In this document: piece after piece, positions 53,886 through 62,791 of the stretch | How positions within the stretch are numbered: position 1 is the stretch's first letter | Layout of the letters: each line of letters opens with the position of its first letter | Origin: an uncultured Arenicella sp. | GTDB taxonomy: Bacteria; Pseudomonadota; Gammaproteobacteria; Arenicellales; Arenicellaceae | NCBI GenBank assembly: GCA_938048185.1 | Contig: CALIVT010000001.1 | Span: 248,001-312,000 of the forward strand | Reading direction: 5' to 3' | DNA: 64,000 nucleotides | Notes under the pieces: model-generated | The model's input: the letters and a program-made list of their open reading frames with translations, nothing else | Told to the model about the DNA's origin: nothing | Database searches by the model: none | Position numbers and translations under genes: made by a program

Positions 53886-54326
53886 ATGGATAAGAAATCA
53901 TATCAATCCTTTGTCGGAACCGGCTGGAGCTTCCCGCCGGAATTTAGTCGGCTTAGTGGCACCGTGGGCATGACTTCTGATCAACAAGACATAGAGGCGA
54001 GTCTACGGATACTGCTTGGCACCAGTGCTGGCGAGCGGTTTCTGCGACCTAAATATGGCTTGAATTTGCAGTCGGTGCTGTTCGACCCAATGGACTTGAC
54101 CAATACCACGTTTTTACAAGACAAAATTAAAACAAATATTCTAATTTACGAACCTAGAATCAAGATTGTCTCACTTGATTTTGATACCAGTCAGCTGGCG
54201 GACGGGCGCTTACAAGTGGTGCTGGAATACATTATTCGTTCGACTAACTCGCGCTTTAATCTCGTCTATCCGTACTTCTTGAATGACGGCAACGAAGTCG
54301 ACCAACTCCTAGACTTTGATAACTAA
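53886..54326 (+). CDS. eCIS baseplate wedge protein, gp25-like (Pvc9-like)
   Basis: A 146-residue GPW/gp25 family protein. ATG at 53886 is chosen, as the longer reading frame runs into the PAAR gene. The family core is SDQQDIEASLRILLGTSAGERFLRPKYGLNLQSVLFDPMD (about 34-73), including the RILL-T..GER.....YG signature that mimics the sheath handshake domain and nucleates sheath assembly. It ends 2 bp before the J-like gene. Confidence 0.95.
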   Translation: MDKKSYQSFVGTGWSFPPEFSRLSGTVGMTSDQQDIEASLRILLGTSAGERFLRPKYGLNLQSVLFDPMDLTNTTFLQDKIKTNILIYEPRIKIVSLDFDTSQLADGRLQVVLEYIIRSTNSRFNLVYPYFLNDGNEVDQLLDFDN

Positions 54327-54328
54327 CT

Positions 54329-57300
54329 ATGTCGAGTAAGGAAATAATTCAGAACCGCATCCGCAGCCTAGGTCAGAGTCAGGTTCAGCGCATATCGCCT
54401 ATGCTCCAGGCCGACTATGTTCAGGTCGACGAGCGGCGTGATAGAGACTACTTGTTGTTGTTAAAAGAAATGGCTGAACACATTCGATTCTATGACACCA
54501 ACGCGCCACAAGGTAACTCTAATTGGGCTAACTTCTTTCCATTTACGGAAAATGATGTGGACGATTGGATTGCCAACACCGATCAAAATATCACACCGCA
54601 TGTCGGTCTTTTATTAGCGTTCTTAAAAATGTTTGAAGCGCCGCAGGCGCAAATCAATGCGCTAACGCAACGGCACCTAAATTTTCATTATCATGATATT
54701 TTACGCCTGCAAAAACGAAGTGCGAACCCGGATCGCGCGCACGTCACGGTACATTTGAAGAAGCTGGCAACACCGATATTGGTGACGCCCGATATGGCGA
54801 TGCTCGCCGGTAAGGATGAATTCGGGCGCGAACGAATCTATCGACCAGTGCGTGATGTGGTGATTAATCACGCAACGGTGACATCGTTGCGAAGCGTGTT
54901 TAAGGACGATCTGGGTATTCTGCGTTATGCGCCGATTGCGGACTCGCTTGACGGCCTAGGTGAGCGTCCCAAAAGCGATGATTTCTCTTGGCGTGCATTT
55001 GGTCATGACCAGCTGCCGGCGGCGGACGTTGGCTTCGCGGTTGCTGCACCGGTATTGCGCATGGCCGAGGGTACGCGTGAAATTAGTCTGCGTATTCGTT
55101 TGTCCAATCTAGGTGATTTGGCTAATGAGAATTTAGACCAGGCGTTTAAGGTATATCTAAGCGGCGCGAAGTCTTGGCTTGGTCCGTACGTGGTTACTCC
55201 GGTGCTTGATGGTAACGTAATAACAGTTAATGTGACCTTAGACGCTGAACAAGAATCAATTGTTGATTTTGATCGCGCGGTTCACACCGGCGCTTTCGCA
55301 AGCAGTGCGCCGGTAATACAACTGTTACTCAATACGGATGTTGAGACGCCTTACACCGTATTTAGTGGTCTACAACTTGAGTCGGTCGAGTTGGCGGTCA
55401 CGGTGAGCGGACTGCGATCCTTGAATGCGAGCAATGATCTAGGGAACGTAAATACCGCTAAAAAATTCTTGCCGTTTGGCAGCGAACCAAAGCGCAGCGC
55501 CAAATTTACGATCACCAGTGATGAGGTATTTAGCAAGCGCCTGACCACGCTCGACGTGCACATGAATTGGGTAGACGTGCCAACCAACTTCAACACACAT
55601 TATACCGCTTACCCGTCGCGCTTAGGCGTCATTAATAATCACTATTTTACTGCTGACGTCAGATTTAGAGATGGTTCAGACTGGCAGCCGGTGCAGCCGT
55701 CTTACACTTTGTTCGACGAAGATAATGCGCAGCTAGGGAAAACAATTAGCTTTGATCGAAACGCCGCGAATTTGTTGTACACGCCAACCGCGAATTTGAT
55801 TTTTTCGTTAGCACTTGTAAATAACACTTGGTCTAGCTTTCTAATGCGCAGATTGATGTTGGGCAGCCCGATCAAGGCCTCTGCCAGCGCAGTGGCTAAG
55901 CCTGCGCTAACCGGTGGTATGAGCGTTACGTTAAACAGGGGCTTTTTGCACAGCACCTACCGTAAACGCTATGTTGAGAATGTGGTTGAGTTTAGTAAGA
56001 GCCGCGCGCAAAAACCGCAGTTAGTTGTGCTCGAAGAACCGGTTACACCAGCCATCGCTGACATTAGCTTGGATTATAGCGCGACCAGTGGTGTGGTTAA
56101 CCTCAAACACGACGATCTTGAATCCTATATTGATGAAAATGCGCAGTTCTTTCACATTTCATACTTTGGACAAATGCGAGAGCATCGTTATGTGCGCGAT
56201 CAACTCGCGTTCCTAAATTCAACACCAGTCACACTGTTGCCGAACGTCGACAACGCCGGAGAGTTGCTGATTGGCTTAAGTGATTTACACGCCGGTGATC
56301 GTGTTTCTTTGCTGTTTCAAGTTGCCGAAGGCAGTGCCGACCCGGAACTTACAGGTGAGTCTATTCAATGGTCGGTGTTATGCGATAACTATTGGAAACA
56401 ACTCGAGGCGACTGACGTAGTGCTCGACACCACCAATCAGTTACTGGCCAGCGGTATATTTCAATTAATTATTCCGAGCGAAGCGACCACAACTAATACT
56501 ATTTTGCCAGCGGATAGCTTGTGGTTGAAGGCCTGTATTAGTGATGAAGTTGATGCCGTTTGCAAGTTAATAAGCGTGGTCGCAAATACCATTGAGGTTG
56601 AGTATCAAATTCCAGACGGAGAACGAGCTGCGCACCTGAATTCGTCGTTACCGGCGTCGTCGATTGCAAAATTTAAAGACACAGCTTCCAGCGTCAAAGC
56701 TGTAGAGCAGCGTTTCGCGAGCTTTGCCGGCTTTGGTGATGAAAACCAAGCACAATTCAGCGCGCGGGCGAGCGAGCGCTTGCGCCATAAAGATCGTTGC
56801 ATCACTCCATGGGACTTCGAACGGGCGGTACTCGGCGAGTTTCCGAATCTTAGCAAGGTTAAGTGCATACCGCATGCTAAGCCCGAGAGTTGGGCGGCAC
56901 CCGGAAATCTGATGTTGATCGTCGTGCCTGACCTACGCAATAAAAATGCGGTCGACCCTCTGACGCCTAAGGTCGATAGCAATACGCTTGATCGAGTTCA
57001 AGATTTTGTTGGCCAACGAGTCGGTGGGCAAACCAAGGTACACGTTCGCAATCCTCGATACCAAGCGGTACAAGTGACTACCAAGGTCAAATTCCATCAG
57101 GGCTATGACTGCAATTTTTATCGTAATCAGCTAAACCTCTTTATTCAAAAAGTGTTATCGCCGTGGGCTTTTGAACGCGAGCACGCGATAGAGCTTGAGT
57201 TTGCTGGGCGCTTGTACGATTCAACACTGCTAAAGGCGGTCGAAGATTTAGAGTATGTCGATTACGTCAGCGATTTCGCTTTACTAACTGAATCAGCCGG

Positions 57301-57397
57301 CGCAATGATCGCTAACACACAGGGCATGGTGTCGGTCGACGAACCTGACATTATTTTAGTGTCGAGCACTGAACATCTAATAAGCGAGGTTGACTGA
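54329..57397 (+). CDS. eCIS baseplate wedge protein, gp6/J-like (Pvc11-like)
   Basis: A 1022-residue baseplate protein. The N-terminus has YLLLLKEMAEHIRFYDTNAP and WANFFPFTEND. The baseplate-J core lies near the C-terminus, where EQRFASFAGFGDENQAQFSARASERLRHKDRCITPWDFERAVLGEFPNLSKVKCI (about 793-847) is the strongly conserved wedge segment. The final NPRYQAVQVTTKVKF and C-terminal strands follow. It is the largest ORF here and should form the iris/ring of the baseplate with the gp25-like protein and the Pvc12-like protein, whose start overlaps its stop by 1 bp. Confidence 0.93.
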   Translation: MSSKEIIQNRIRSLGQSQVQRISPMLQADYVQVDERRDRDYLLLLKEMAEHIRFYDTNAPQGNSNWANFFPFTENDVDDWIANTDQNITPHVGLLLAFLKMFEAPQAQINALTQRHLNFHYHDILRLQKRSANPDRAHVTVHLKKLATPILVTPDMAMLAGKDEFGRERIYRPVRDVVINHATVTSLRSVFKDDLGILRYAPIADSLDGLGERPKSDDFSWRAFGHDQLPAADVGFAVAAPVLRMAEGTREISLRIRLSNLGDLANENLDQAFKVYLSGAKSWLGPYVVTPVLDGNVITVNVTLDAEQESIVDFDRAVHTGAFASSAPVIQLLLNTDVETPYTVFSGLQLESVELAVTVSGLRSLNASNDLGNVNTAKKFLPFGSEPKRSAKFTITSDEVFSKRLTTLDVHMNWVDVPTNFNTHYTAYPSRLGVINNHYFTADVRFRDGSDWQPVQPSYTLFDEDNAQLGKTISFDRNAANLLYTPTANLIFSLALVNNTWSSFLMRRLMLGSPIKASASAVAKPALTGGMSVTLNRGFLHSTYRKRYVENVVEFSKSRAQKPQLVVLEEPVTPAIADISLDYSATSGVVNLKHDDLESYIDENAQFFHISYFGQMREHRYVRDQLAFLNSTPVTLLPNVDNAGELLIGLSDLHAGDRVSLLFQVAEGSADPELTGESIQWSVLCDNYWKQLEATDVVLDTTNQLLASGIFQLIIPSEATTTNTILPADSLWLKACISDEVDAVCKLISVVANTIEVEYQIPDGERAAHLNSSLPASSIAKFKDTASSVKAVEQRFASFAGFGDENQAQFSARASERLRHKDRCITPWDFERAVLGEFPNLSKVKCIPHAKPESWAAPGNLMLIVVPDLRNKNAVDPLTPKVDSNTLDRVQDFVGQRVGGQTKVHVRNPRYQAVQVTTKVKFHQGYDCNFYRNQLNLFIQKVLSPWAFEREHAIELEFAGRLYDSTLLKAVEDLEYVDYVSDFALLTESAGAMIANTQGMVSVDEPDIILVSSTEHLISEVD

Positions 57398-60018
57398 TGA
57401 ATATGCGTGAAGAAACACAAGATACTCAAGCGACCTTACAAACGTTGAGTATTCCTGCGACTGGGCCCGGCGAGACGAGTTTTAATTACGAACAGTTGTA
57501 TAAACTTGGTGCCGACTATGTGCGCCAGTATTGCGGAAAAGTGTGGACTGATTTCAACGTACATGACCCAGGTATGACAACCTTAGAGCTTCTGTCGTAC
57601 GTGTTAACGGATGTTGCCTATCAAGCGTCACTGCCCATCGCCGATTTGCTATTAAGTGATCCGCAAAACGGTGGGCTGGAACAACAGTTTCACAGCGCGG
57701 CAGAGGTTTTGGTGAATATGCCGCTAACGCGTAACGACTATCGAAAGCTATTGATCGATATCCCTGGAGTCAATAACGCGTGGATTCACGATGCAACACA
57801 AGTCGTGTTTGCTGATAAAAAAGCCAAAAAATTGTTTGCCAGTAAGCCGAGCGGGCGAACCACGGAGGCGGTCGAACTTGCTGGCTTGTTTAACGTGTTA
57901 CTTGATTTTGCGCCCGGCCTGAATACGCAAGCTAAAAACCAAGTAACTCAAGAGGTCGAGAAGGCCCTAATGCGCAATCGCAACCTAGGCGAAGATTGGT
58001 TAAGTGTGAGCGAGGTTGCAACGCAGAAATTTTTTCTTTGTGGGAGCATAGAAATTGAGCCCGGTGCTGATCCCGATGTCGTGTTTGCTGACGTTTTGTT
58101 TGTCGTAAAGGGCCATCTTGCACCGACTCTGGTTAAACGAAATCTTACACAGATGTTTACCTTGGTACACGATGACGGCCGCCCGTATTCCAGTGATGAT
58201 ATTTTTAATGGGCCGCGCTTAGAAAATGGTTTTATAAGCGACGACTCCTTAGCCGAGTCGAACCTCAAGCCTGAGCTTCGGCTTTCCGACGTCATTGGCC
58301 TGATAATGAATATTGAGGGCGTTGCGCGTGTACGAAAACTTCACATTAGCCCGAACAAGTTAATTGAGCTTGATCAAGATGCCAAATGGCGGGTGCCTAT
58401 TAAGGCCGGACATAAAGCTGAACTCGATACCAATAACTCGCGCATTGCGCTTTACCTTGATGATGTGCCGCTGGCTTCCTCCGAAGAAAAAATCGCAGAA
58501 CTCTTCAAAGAAAAGCTCGCAAATGAACGTCGTTTAGCAAGCCAAATACGCTCAGACGATCTGCCTATGCCAAAGGCCAAAGCACGCAAGCTCGGCAGCT
58601 ACTATTCATTCCAAAATCATTTTCCTGCGGTTTACGGTTTGAGTGATATTGGTCTGCCGTCCGGCGCGAGCGACGAAGATCATAATAAGGCACTGCAGTT
58701 CAAGGCGTACTTATTGTTTTTTGATCAAGTGCTGGCCAACTTTAGTGCACAGATTTCGCAATTGGCATCGCTTTTTTCCAGCGACCCAACGGTAACGAAA
58801 ACCTACGCCTTTGAGCCGGTGACAAGCTTTAAATACGCCGACAAACTGTACCCAGGCTCGGGGTCGGATGCGCTGAATCAATTAACTCAGTTAATGCAGG
58901 GAATGGACGCTAGGCTAGAGCGCCGCAATCGCTTTCTAGATCATGTTATCGCACGCTATGGCGAGCAACTTGGAGATTTTGCAGCAATTTTAGTTAAGTC
59001 ATTTGATACCGAAGCGACATCTCTAGTGCGCTACAAATGCGAGATGATTCAGCGATTGCCACAAATTGGCCGTGCTCGAGGTCAGGCGTATAACTACACC
59101 GCATCTGCGCCGGACGATCGTTGGAACAGTGACAATATATCGGGCCTTGAAGATCGCTTAGCGGCGCTATTGGGCTTGGAAAATCGGCGCCGTCGCAACC
59201 TCTCTACTTTCGAGCTGACAACAGGTGTTCAAATTAGTGGTTCCAACGCAAGTGGTTTCAAATTTAATATCCGTGGTGAAGATAATCGCGTTTTAGCCTC
59301 CAGTGCGAAAAGCTATCCCGACCGAGAAAAGGTAGAGACGGCTGTTCGAGAGACTCTTATCGCCGCAACCGTTTCAAGCAATTATGTGACACGGGAAAAT
59401 CCTGCGGGTAAGCACTTTTATAGCATTGTGGTGGACGGTGAAACGCTGGCTAGGCGAAACGCCGGGTTTAATAGTGAGGTGGCGCTCGCGCAGGGCATCG
59501 ATAACTTGGTGGTGTTTGCACGCACGCACTACAGCGTTGAAGGCGTATACCTTATCGAAAATATTCTATTGAGGCCTAATCCGAGCAAGCCACTCGATCC
59601 TACGATGCCAATTTGTGTGGGGGCCAACTGTGATGATTGTGGTGCGCTCGACCCCTATAGTTATCGAGTGCATGTCGTACTACCAGCCTACGGTGAACGA
59701 TTTAGAAATACTGAATTTCGAGATTACGTTGAGTCGGTCATACGGCGCGAAATGCCGGCGCATATTCTGCCTAAGGTTTGCTGGGCCAGCCGTGCCGATA
59801 TGGCCACATTGGAAGTCGCGTACTCGGCGTGGATTGATCTAGTCAGTGGCGCAGATGTGGCCCAACCATCAGACAAAATAGAAACTCTAATTGCGGCTTT
59901 GTTCGCGACCAAAAGCATTTATCCAACCCAAGAGATCGTCGATTGCGACGACCAAGATAACCCATCTAGATTTATTGTCGGGCGCACTTCACTAGGATCG
60001 CTCGACGCAGAGGAATGA
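57397..60018 (+). CDS. eCIS baseplate protein, Pvc12-like
   Basis: An 873-residue protein. The N-terminal domain has the conserved KVWTDFNVHDPGMTTLELLSYVLTDVAYQASLPIADLL (about 48-85), shared by Pvc12-type proteins. The C-terminal domain has DPYSYRVHVVLPAYGERFRNTEFRDYVESVIRREMPAHILPKVCW, also a family mark. A Cys cluster C740, C745, C748 (CVGANCDDC) just before this domain could bind a metal. In PVC/Afp this protein links wedge and tail fibres in the baseplate. It starts at the A of the overlapping TGATG and is followed 10 bp later by the 910-residue gene. Confidence 0.85.
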   Translation: MNMREETQDTQATLQTLSIPATGPGETSFNYEQLYKLGADYVRQYCGKVWTDFNVHDPGMTTLELLSYVLTDVAYQASLPIADLLLSDPQNGGLEQQFHSAAEVLVNMPLTRNDYRKLLIDIPGVNNAWIHDATQVVFADKKAKKLFASKPSGRTTEAVELAGLFNVLLDFAPGLNTQAKNQVTQEVEKALMRNRNLGEDWLSVSEVATQKFFLCGSIEIEPGADPDVVFADVLFVVKGHLAPTLVKRNLTQMFTLVHDDGRPYSSDDIFNGPRLENGFISDDSLAESNLKPELRLSDVIGLIMNIEGVARVRKLHISPNKLIELDQDAKWRVPIKAGHKAELDTNNSRIALYLDDVPLASSEEKIAELFKEKLANERRLASQIRSDDLPMPKAKARKLGSYYSFQNHFPAVYGLSDIGLPSGASDEDHNKALQFKAYLLFFDQVLANFSAQISQLASLFSSDPTVTKTYAFEPVTSFKYADKLYPGSGSDALNQLTQLMQGMDARLERRNRFLDHVIARYGEQLGDFAAILVKSFDTEATSLVRYKCEMIQRLPQIGRARGQAYNYTASAPDDRWNSDNISGLEDRLAALLGLENRRRRNLSTFELTTGVQISGSNASGFKFNIRGEDNRVLASSAKSYPDREKVETAVRETLIAATVSSNYVTRENPAGKHFYSIVVDGETLARRNAGFNSEVALAQGIDNLVVFARTHYSVEGVYLIENILLRPNPSKPLDPTMPICVGANCDDCGALDPYSYRVHVVLPAYGERFRNTEFRDYVESVIRREMPAHILPKVCWASRADMATLEVAYSAWIDLVSGADVAQPSDKIETLIAALFATKSIYPTQEIVDCDDQDNPSRFIVGRTSLGSLDAEE

Positions 60019-60028
60019 GGAATTCGCT

Positions 60029-62761
60029 ATGAACCAATTCGTTAACAGCTTAGCTAATATATCGTCAGGTTTTACGGTGTTTGAAAAAGACCAAGTGCTG
60101 ACTGAAAGCCATTTGAATAGCATTACGGCTTATCTCGACCCGCAAGATCGCTTAACACGAGTTAACTTGTTTGGTGTTGGCATTGTTCAAGGCTTTGAGG
60201 TAGGCAGTACGTCAAGCCGTGTCATACTCAGTTCCGGCTTGGGTATTACCACCGATGGCGATTTGTTATGCGAAGCGCAGGCTGTTCAATACAGCGCGTT
60301 TCGAGAGTATGGTTTAGAGGCGCCGAAGTACGACCCGCTTTACAAAAGCGCGAATATTATGTTTCCTGCATGGGAGCTAGTAAGGGTGGGGCAGACCGAT
60401 GCGAGTAGCAAACCGTTGTCGCAGTTTGCCAACCTGACAAACCTAGATTTCCGAAAGCTGGCTTGCGTGTTACTCGTCGAGAGCTATGTGCACGACGAGG
60501 ATATTTGTCAGGTTGATGACTGCGATAACTTAGGCAAAGATCGCTTGTGTACGATAAAGCTGCTAATGCTCGAGGTTTCGTCACTCAATAAACTAAAACA
60601 TGCGTTTCGATCACCCAAAACAGCGCACGCGAGTCTAAACCCCATTTTTAGCCAGCGCGCCATTTTGACCCCGGCAGTAAGTGTTTCGATGACGAAGTAC
60701 AATGCCGCGTATCAATCCGCGAGCAAGCAGATGCATAGCGAACTGTTAAAAATGCAATCGCTACTGAAAAAGCATTATCCAAACGTGGTTGAACGGTTAT
60801 CGCTATCAGACTGGGAAGCGGCGTTAAAGAGCCACGCGCAGGCATTTAAAACCAGCAAGCTTGGCGTTCAATATTATTATGATTTTCTAAATGATCTAAC
60901 CTTAGTTTGGAACGAATTGTGTCGTAAGGCGCCGCTGAGTTTGCCGCAGTTATGCCCAGACGTGGGAGCCTTTCCCAAGCATTTAATTTTGGGCCGCTTG
61001 AATAACGACAACAATACGGACCCTGATCGGTTTGAGTTTTACCCATCAGTCGATGCGTCGAACAATGATTATCAAGAATTCATTTTTTTGATTGAAAAGC
61101 TCGATGCAATGATTTCCAGTTTTGACGATCGCTTGGTCGCAAATAAAGGAATACAGGTCACCCCGAGTCTCGCGTCCCCGGTATCGCTTGGTGATGCGGC
61201 AGTGCCATTTTATTATCAAATCAGTGACGCTAAACCGCTGCAACACCACTGGAACTTTGCCTTGTCTCAGCGCGGTAAAGGCCGTTTTAATTTCGGTTAT
61301 CGGAGTCAAGAATTTGACCGAAACTCGATTGCTCCTAGCCCGCTTACCGGGCGCATAGACCAGTTCCCATTTTTTCGAGTTGAAGGCCATCTCGGTCAAA
61401 AGGTTGAGACTGTGCAAGCACAAATTGAATCGTTGATTGCAAAGCAAGGTTTGCCGTTTTCAGTGCGCAGCGCCTATATCGGTTCAGATAAACGCAAGAT
61501 CGTTAAGAAAAAAGGCATTCGTTACAACGATTTACACCGCTTTCACCGATTGATTCGTCAAGATATCTCGCACCAGCTCGATGAGGTGAAGACATTTAAT
61601 AACACGCACAAAGCCAACATTAAACTAGCCTTAAGCAACAACGTCATTAGCGACGATAGCGCCACCAATAACGGTGCGTCGGTGACCAATTTATCGAACG
61701 GTCATAATAAGCAGATCGACAAACAGGCTAAGCTTGCTCAGGGTCAATTAAAGCTGAACTATGTCAGCTTTACTCAGCAATCTAGTTGGCAAGCTAACGT
61801 AGCGGATACGATGGAAACCGCAGGGCGTTACAAGCAAGACTTTGGCAAGGTCACGAAGACCGACTTTAATACGCCGTTTGATGGTCTTATCGACAACACA
61901 CGGGTCAATTGGCTGCCTTGGTTAGATCTAATGATTAAGGAGAAAGACGATAAAGAAGACGACAAACTTATGATCTCAAAATTGCTTGGCGAGCACCCAG
62001 GCTTGGACCACTCAGCAGGCGTTACCCCGGGTGGCACATTTGTTTTAATCTATAACGACCAACAACAAGTCGTCGGTGATTGTGCCTCAGCGTGCCACAT
62101 ACCAGAACCAGACGTAGTCGAACAACCCGACGAGCCTGAATTTCCGAAACCCGTTATTCGACCGCCGTTTATCATTGATAAAGGTATCTTGCTGGATGTG
62201 TCTCGTGACTCGTTTTTTGACAAAAAATTTGCGGTTGAAGACGTGCGCATCGACCAGAAGTTCAACGCGAAATTGAATGTTCAGGAAAAATTAGTGACTA
62301 CTTTCAAAGACTCGTTTTCTATCTACAGTAACTCCTTAACCAAGGGCCTAGGTAAAACAGGGCCGATATTGGGTGGTTCTGGCTTACCGGGTAAGAACGT
62401 AATTACTCGCCGAAATTCCTTTGACCTAATTACTAATGAGCGTGAACGCTTGGATGCGCAAATAAGTACACCAGGCTTATCGACCGCGAAGAAACGCGCG
62501 ATAGCTGCCGAGATCAAAGACAACGAGGGGTTAATGGTGCGCGAAATCAGTCGCACCGCGACTCTGCTGTCAGATGAAAAAATTGATGTGGCACCGGGCA
62601 CCGATGGCGCTCTGGTTATCGAGGACATTGGGGTGACGCTTGCGCATCTCGATAAAAGCCCTCAGAGCAAGAAAAAAGCACTTGCCGCGATCAAGAAAAT
62701 TCAATCAACGACAAGCAATAAGCGTTTAAAAATTGGCTTGTCACGGTTCATAACGCCTTAG
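60029..62761 (+). CDS. Unnamed 910-aa eCIS protein in the Pvc13 position
   Basis: A 910-residue protein without signal peptide. The N-terminal about 120 residues include GFTVFEKDQVLTESHLNSITAYLDPQDRLTRVNLFGVGIVQGFEV, a module I recognise from other eCIS clusters. A Cys group at C160, C165 and C174 (CQVDDCDNLGKDRLC) follows. The middle is helical, the segment DCASACHIPEPDVVEQPDEPEFPKP is a Cys pair plus proline-rich linker, and the C-terminal 200 residues are charged and helical. It is not clearly like the adenovirus-type Pvc13 fibre. It could be a baseplate accessory, fibre network or cargo-related protein. Confidence 0.7.
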   Translation: MNQFVNSLANISSGFTVFEKDQVLTESHLNSITAYLDPQDRLTRVNLFGVGIVQGFEVGSTSSRVILSSGLGITTDGDLLCEAQAVQYSAFREYGLEAPKYDPLYKSANIMFPAWELVRVGQTDASSKPLSQFANLTNLDFRKLACVLLVESYVHDEDICQVDDCDNLGKDRLCTIKLLMLEVSSLNKLKHAFRSPKTAHASLNPIFSQRAILTPAVSVSMTKYNAAYQSASKQMHSELLKMQSLLKKHYPNVVERLSLSDWEAALKSHAQAFKTSKLGVQYYYDFLNDLTLVWNELCRKAPLSLPQLCPDVGAFPKHLILGRLNNDNNTDPDRFEFYPSVDASNNDYQEFIFLIEKLDAMISSFDDRLVANKGIQVTPSLASPVSLGDAAVPFYYQISDAKPLQHHWNFALSQRGKGRFNFGYRSQEFDRNSIAPSPLTGRIDQFPFFRVEGHLGQKVETVQAQIESLIAKQGLPFSVRSAYIGSDKRKIVKKKGIRYNDLHRFHRLIRQDISHQLDEVKTFNNTHKANIKLALSNNVISDDSATNNGASVTNLSNGHNKQIDKQAKLAQGQLKLNYVSFTQQSSWQANVADTMETAGRYKQDFGKVTKTDFNTPFDGLIDNTRVNWLPWLDLMIKEKDDKEDDKLMISKLLGEHPGLDHSAGVTPGGTFVLIYNDQQQVVGDCASACHIPEPDVVEQPDEPEFPKPVIRPPFIIDKGILLDVSRDSFFDKKFAVEDVRIDQKFNAKLNVQEKLVTTFKDSFSIYSNSLTKGLGKTGPILGGSGLPGKNVITRRNSFDLITNERERLDAQISTPGLSTAKKRAIAAEIKDNEGLMVREISRTATLLSDEKIDVAPGTDGALVIEDIGVTLAHLDKSPQSKKKALAAIKKIQSTTSNKRLKIGLSRFITP

Positions 62762-62791
62762 CCTATATGCGTATCAACGACACAAAGACAG

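Noticed and set aside
62762-62791. Upstream start for the tape-measure protein
   Set aside because: The frame is open only to 62762 and has no ATG, GTG or TTG there.
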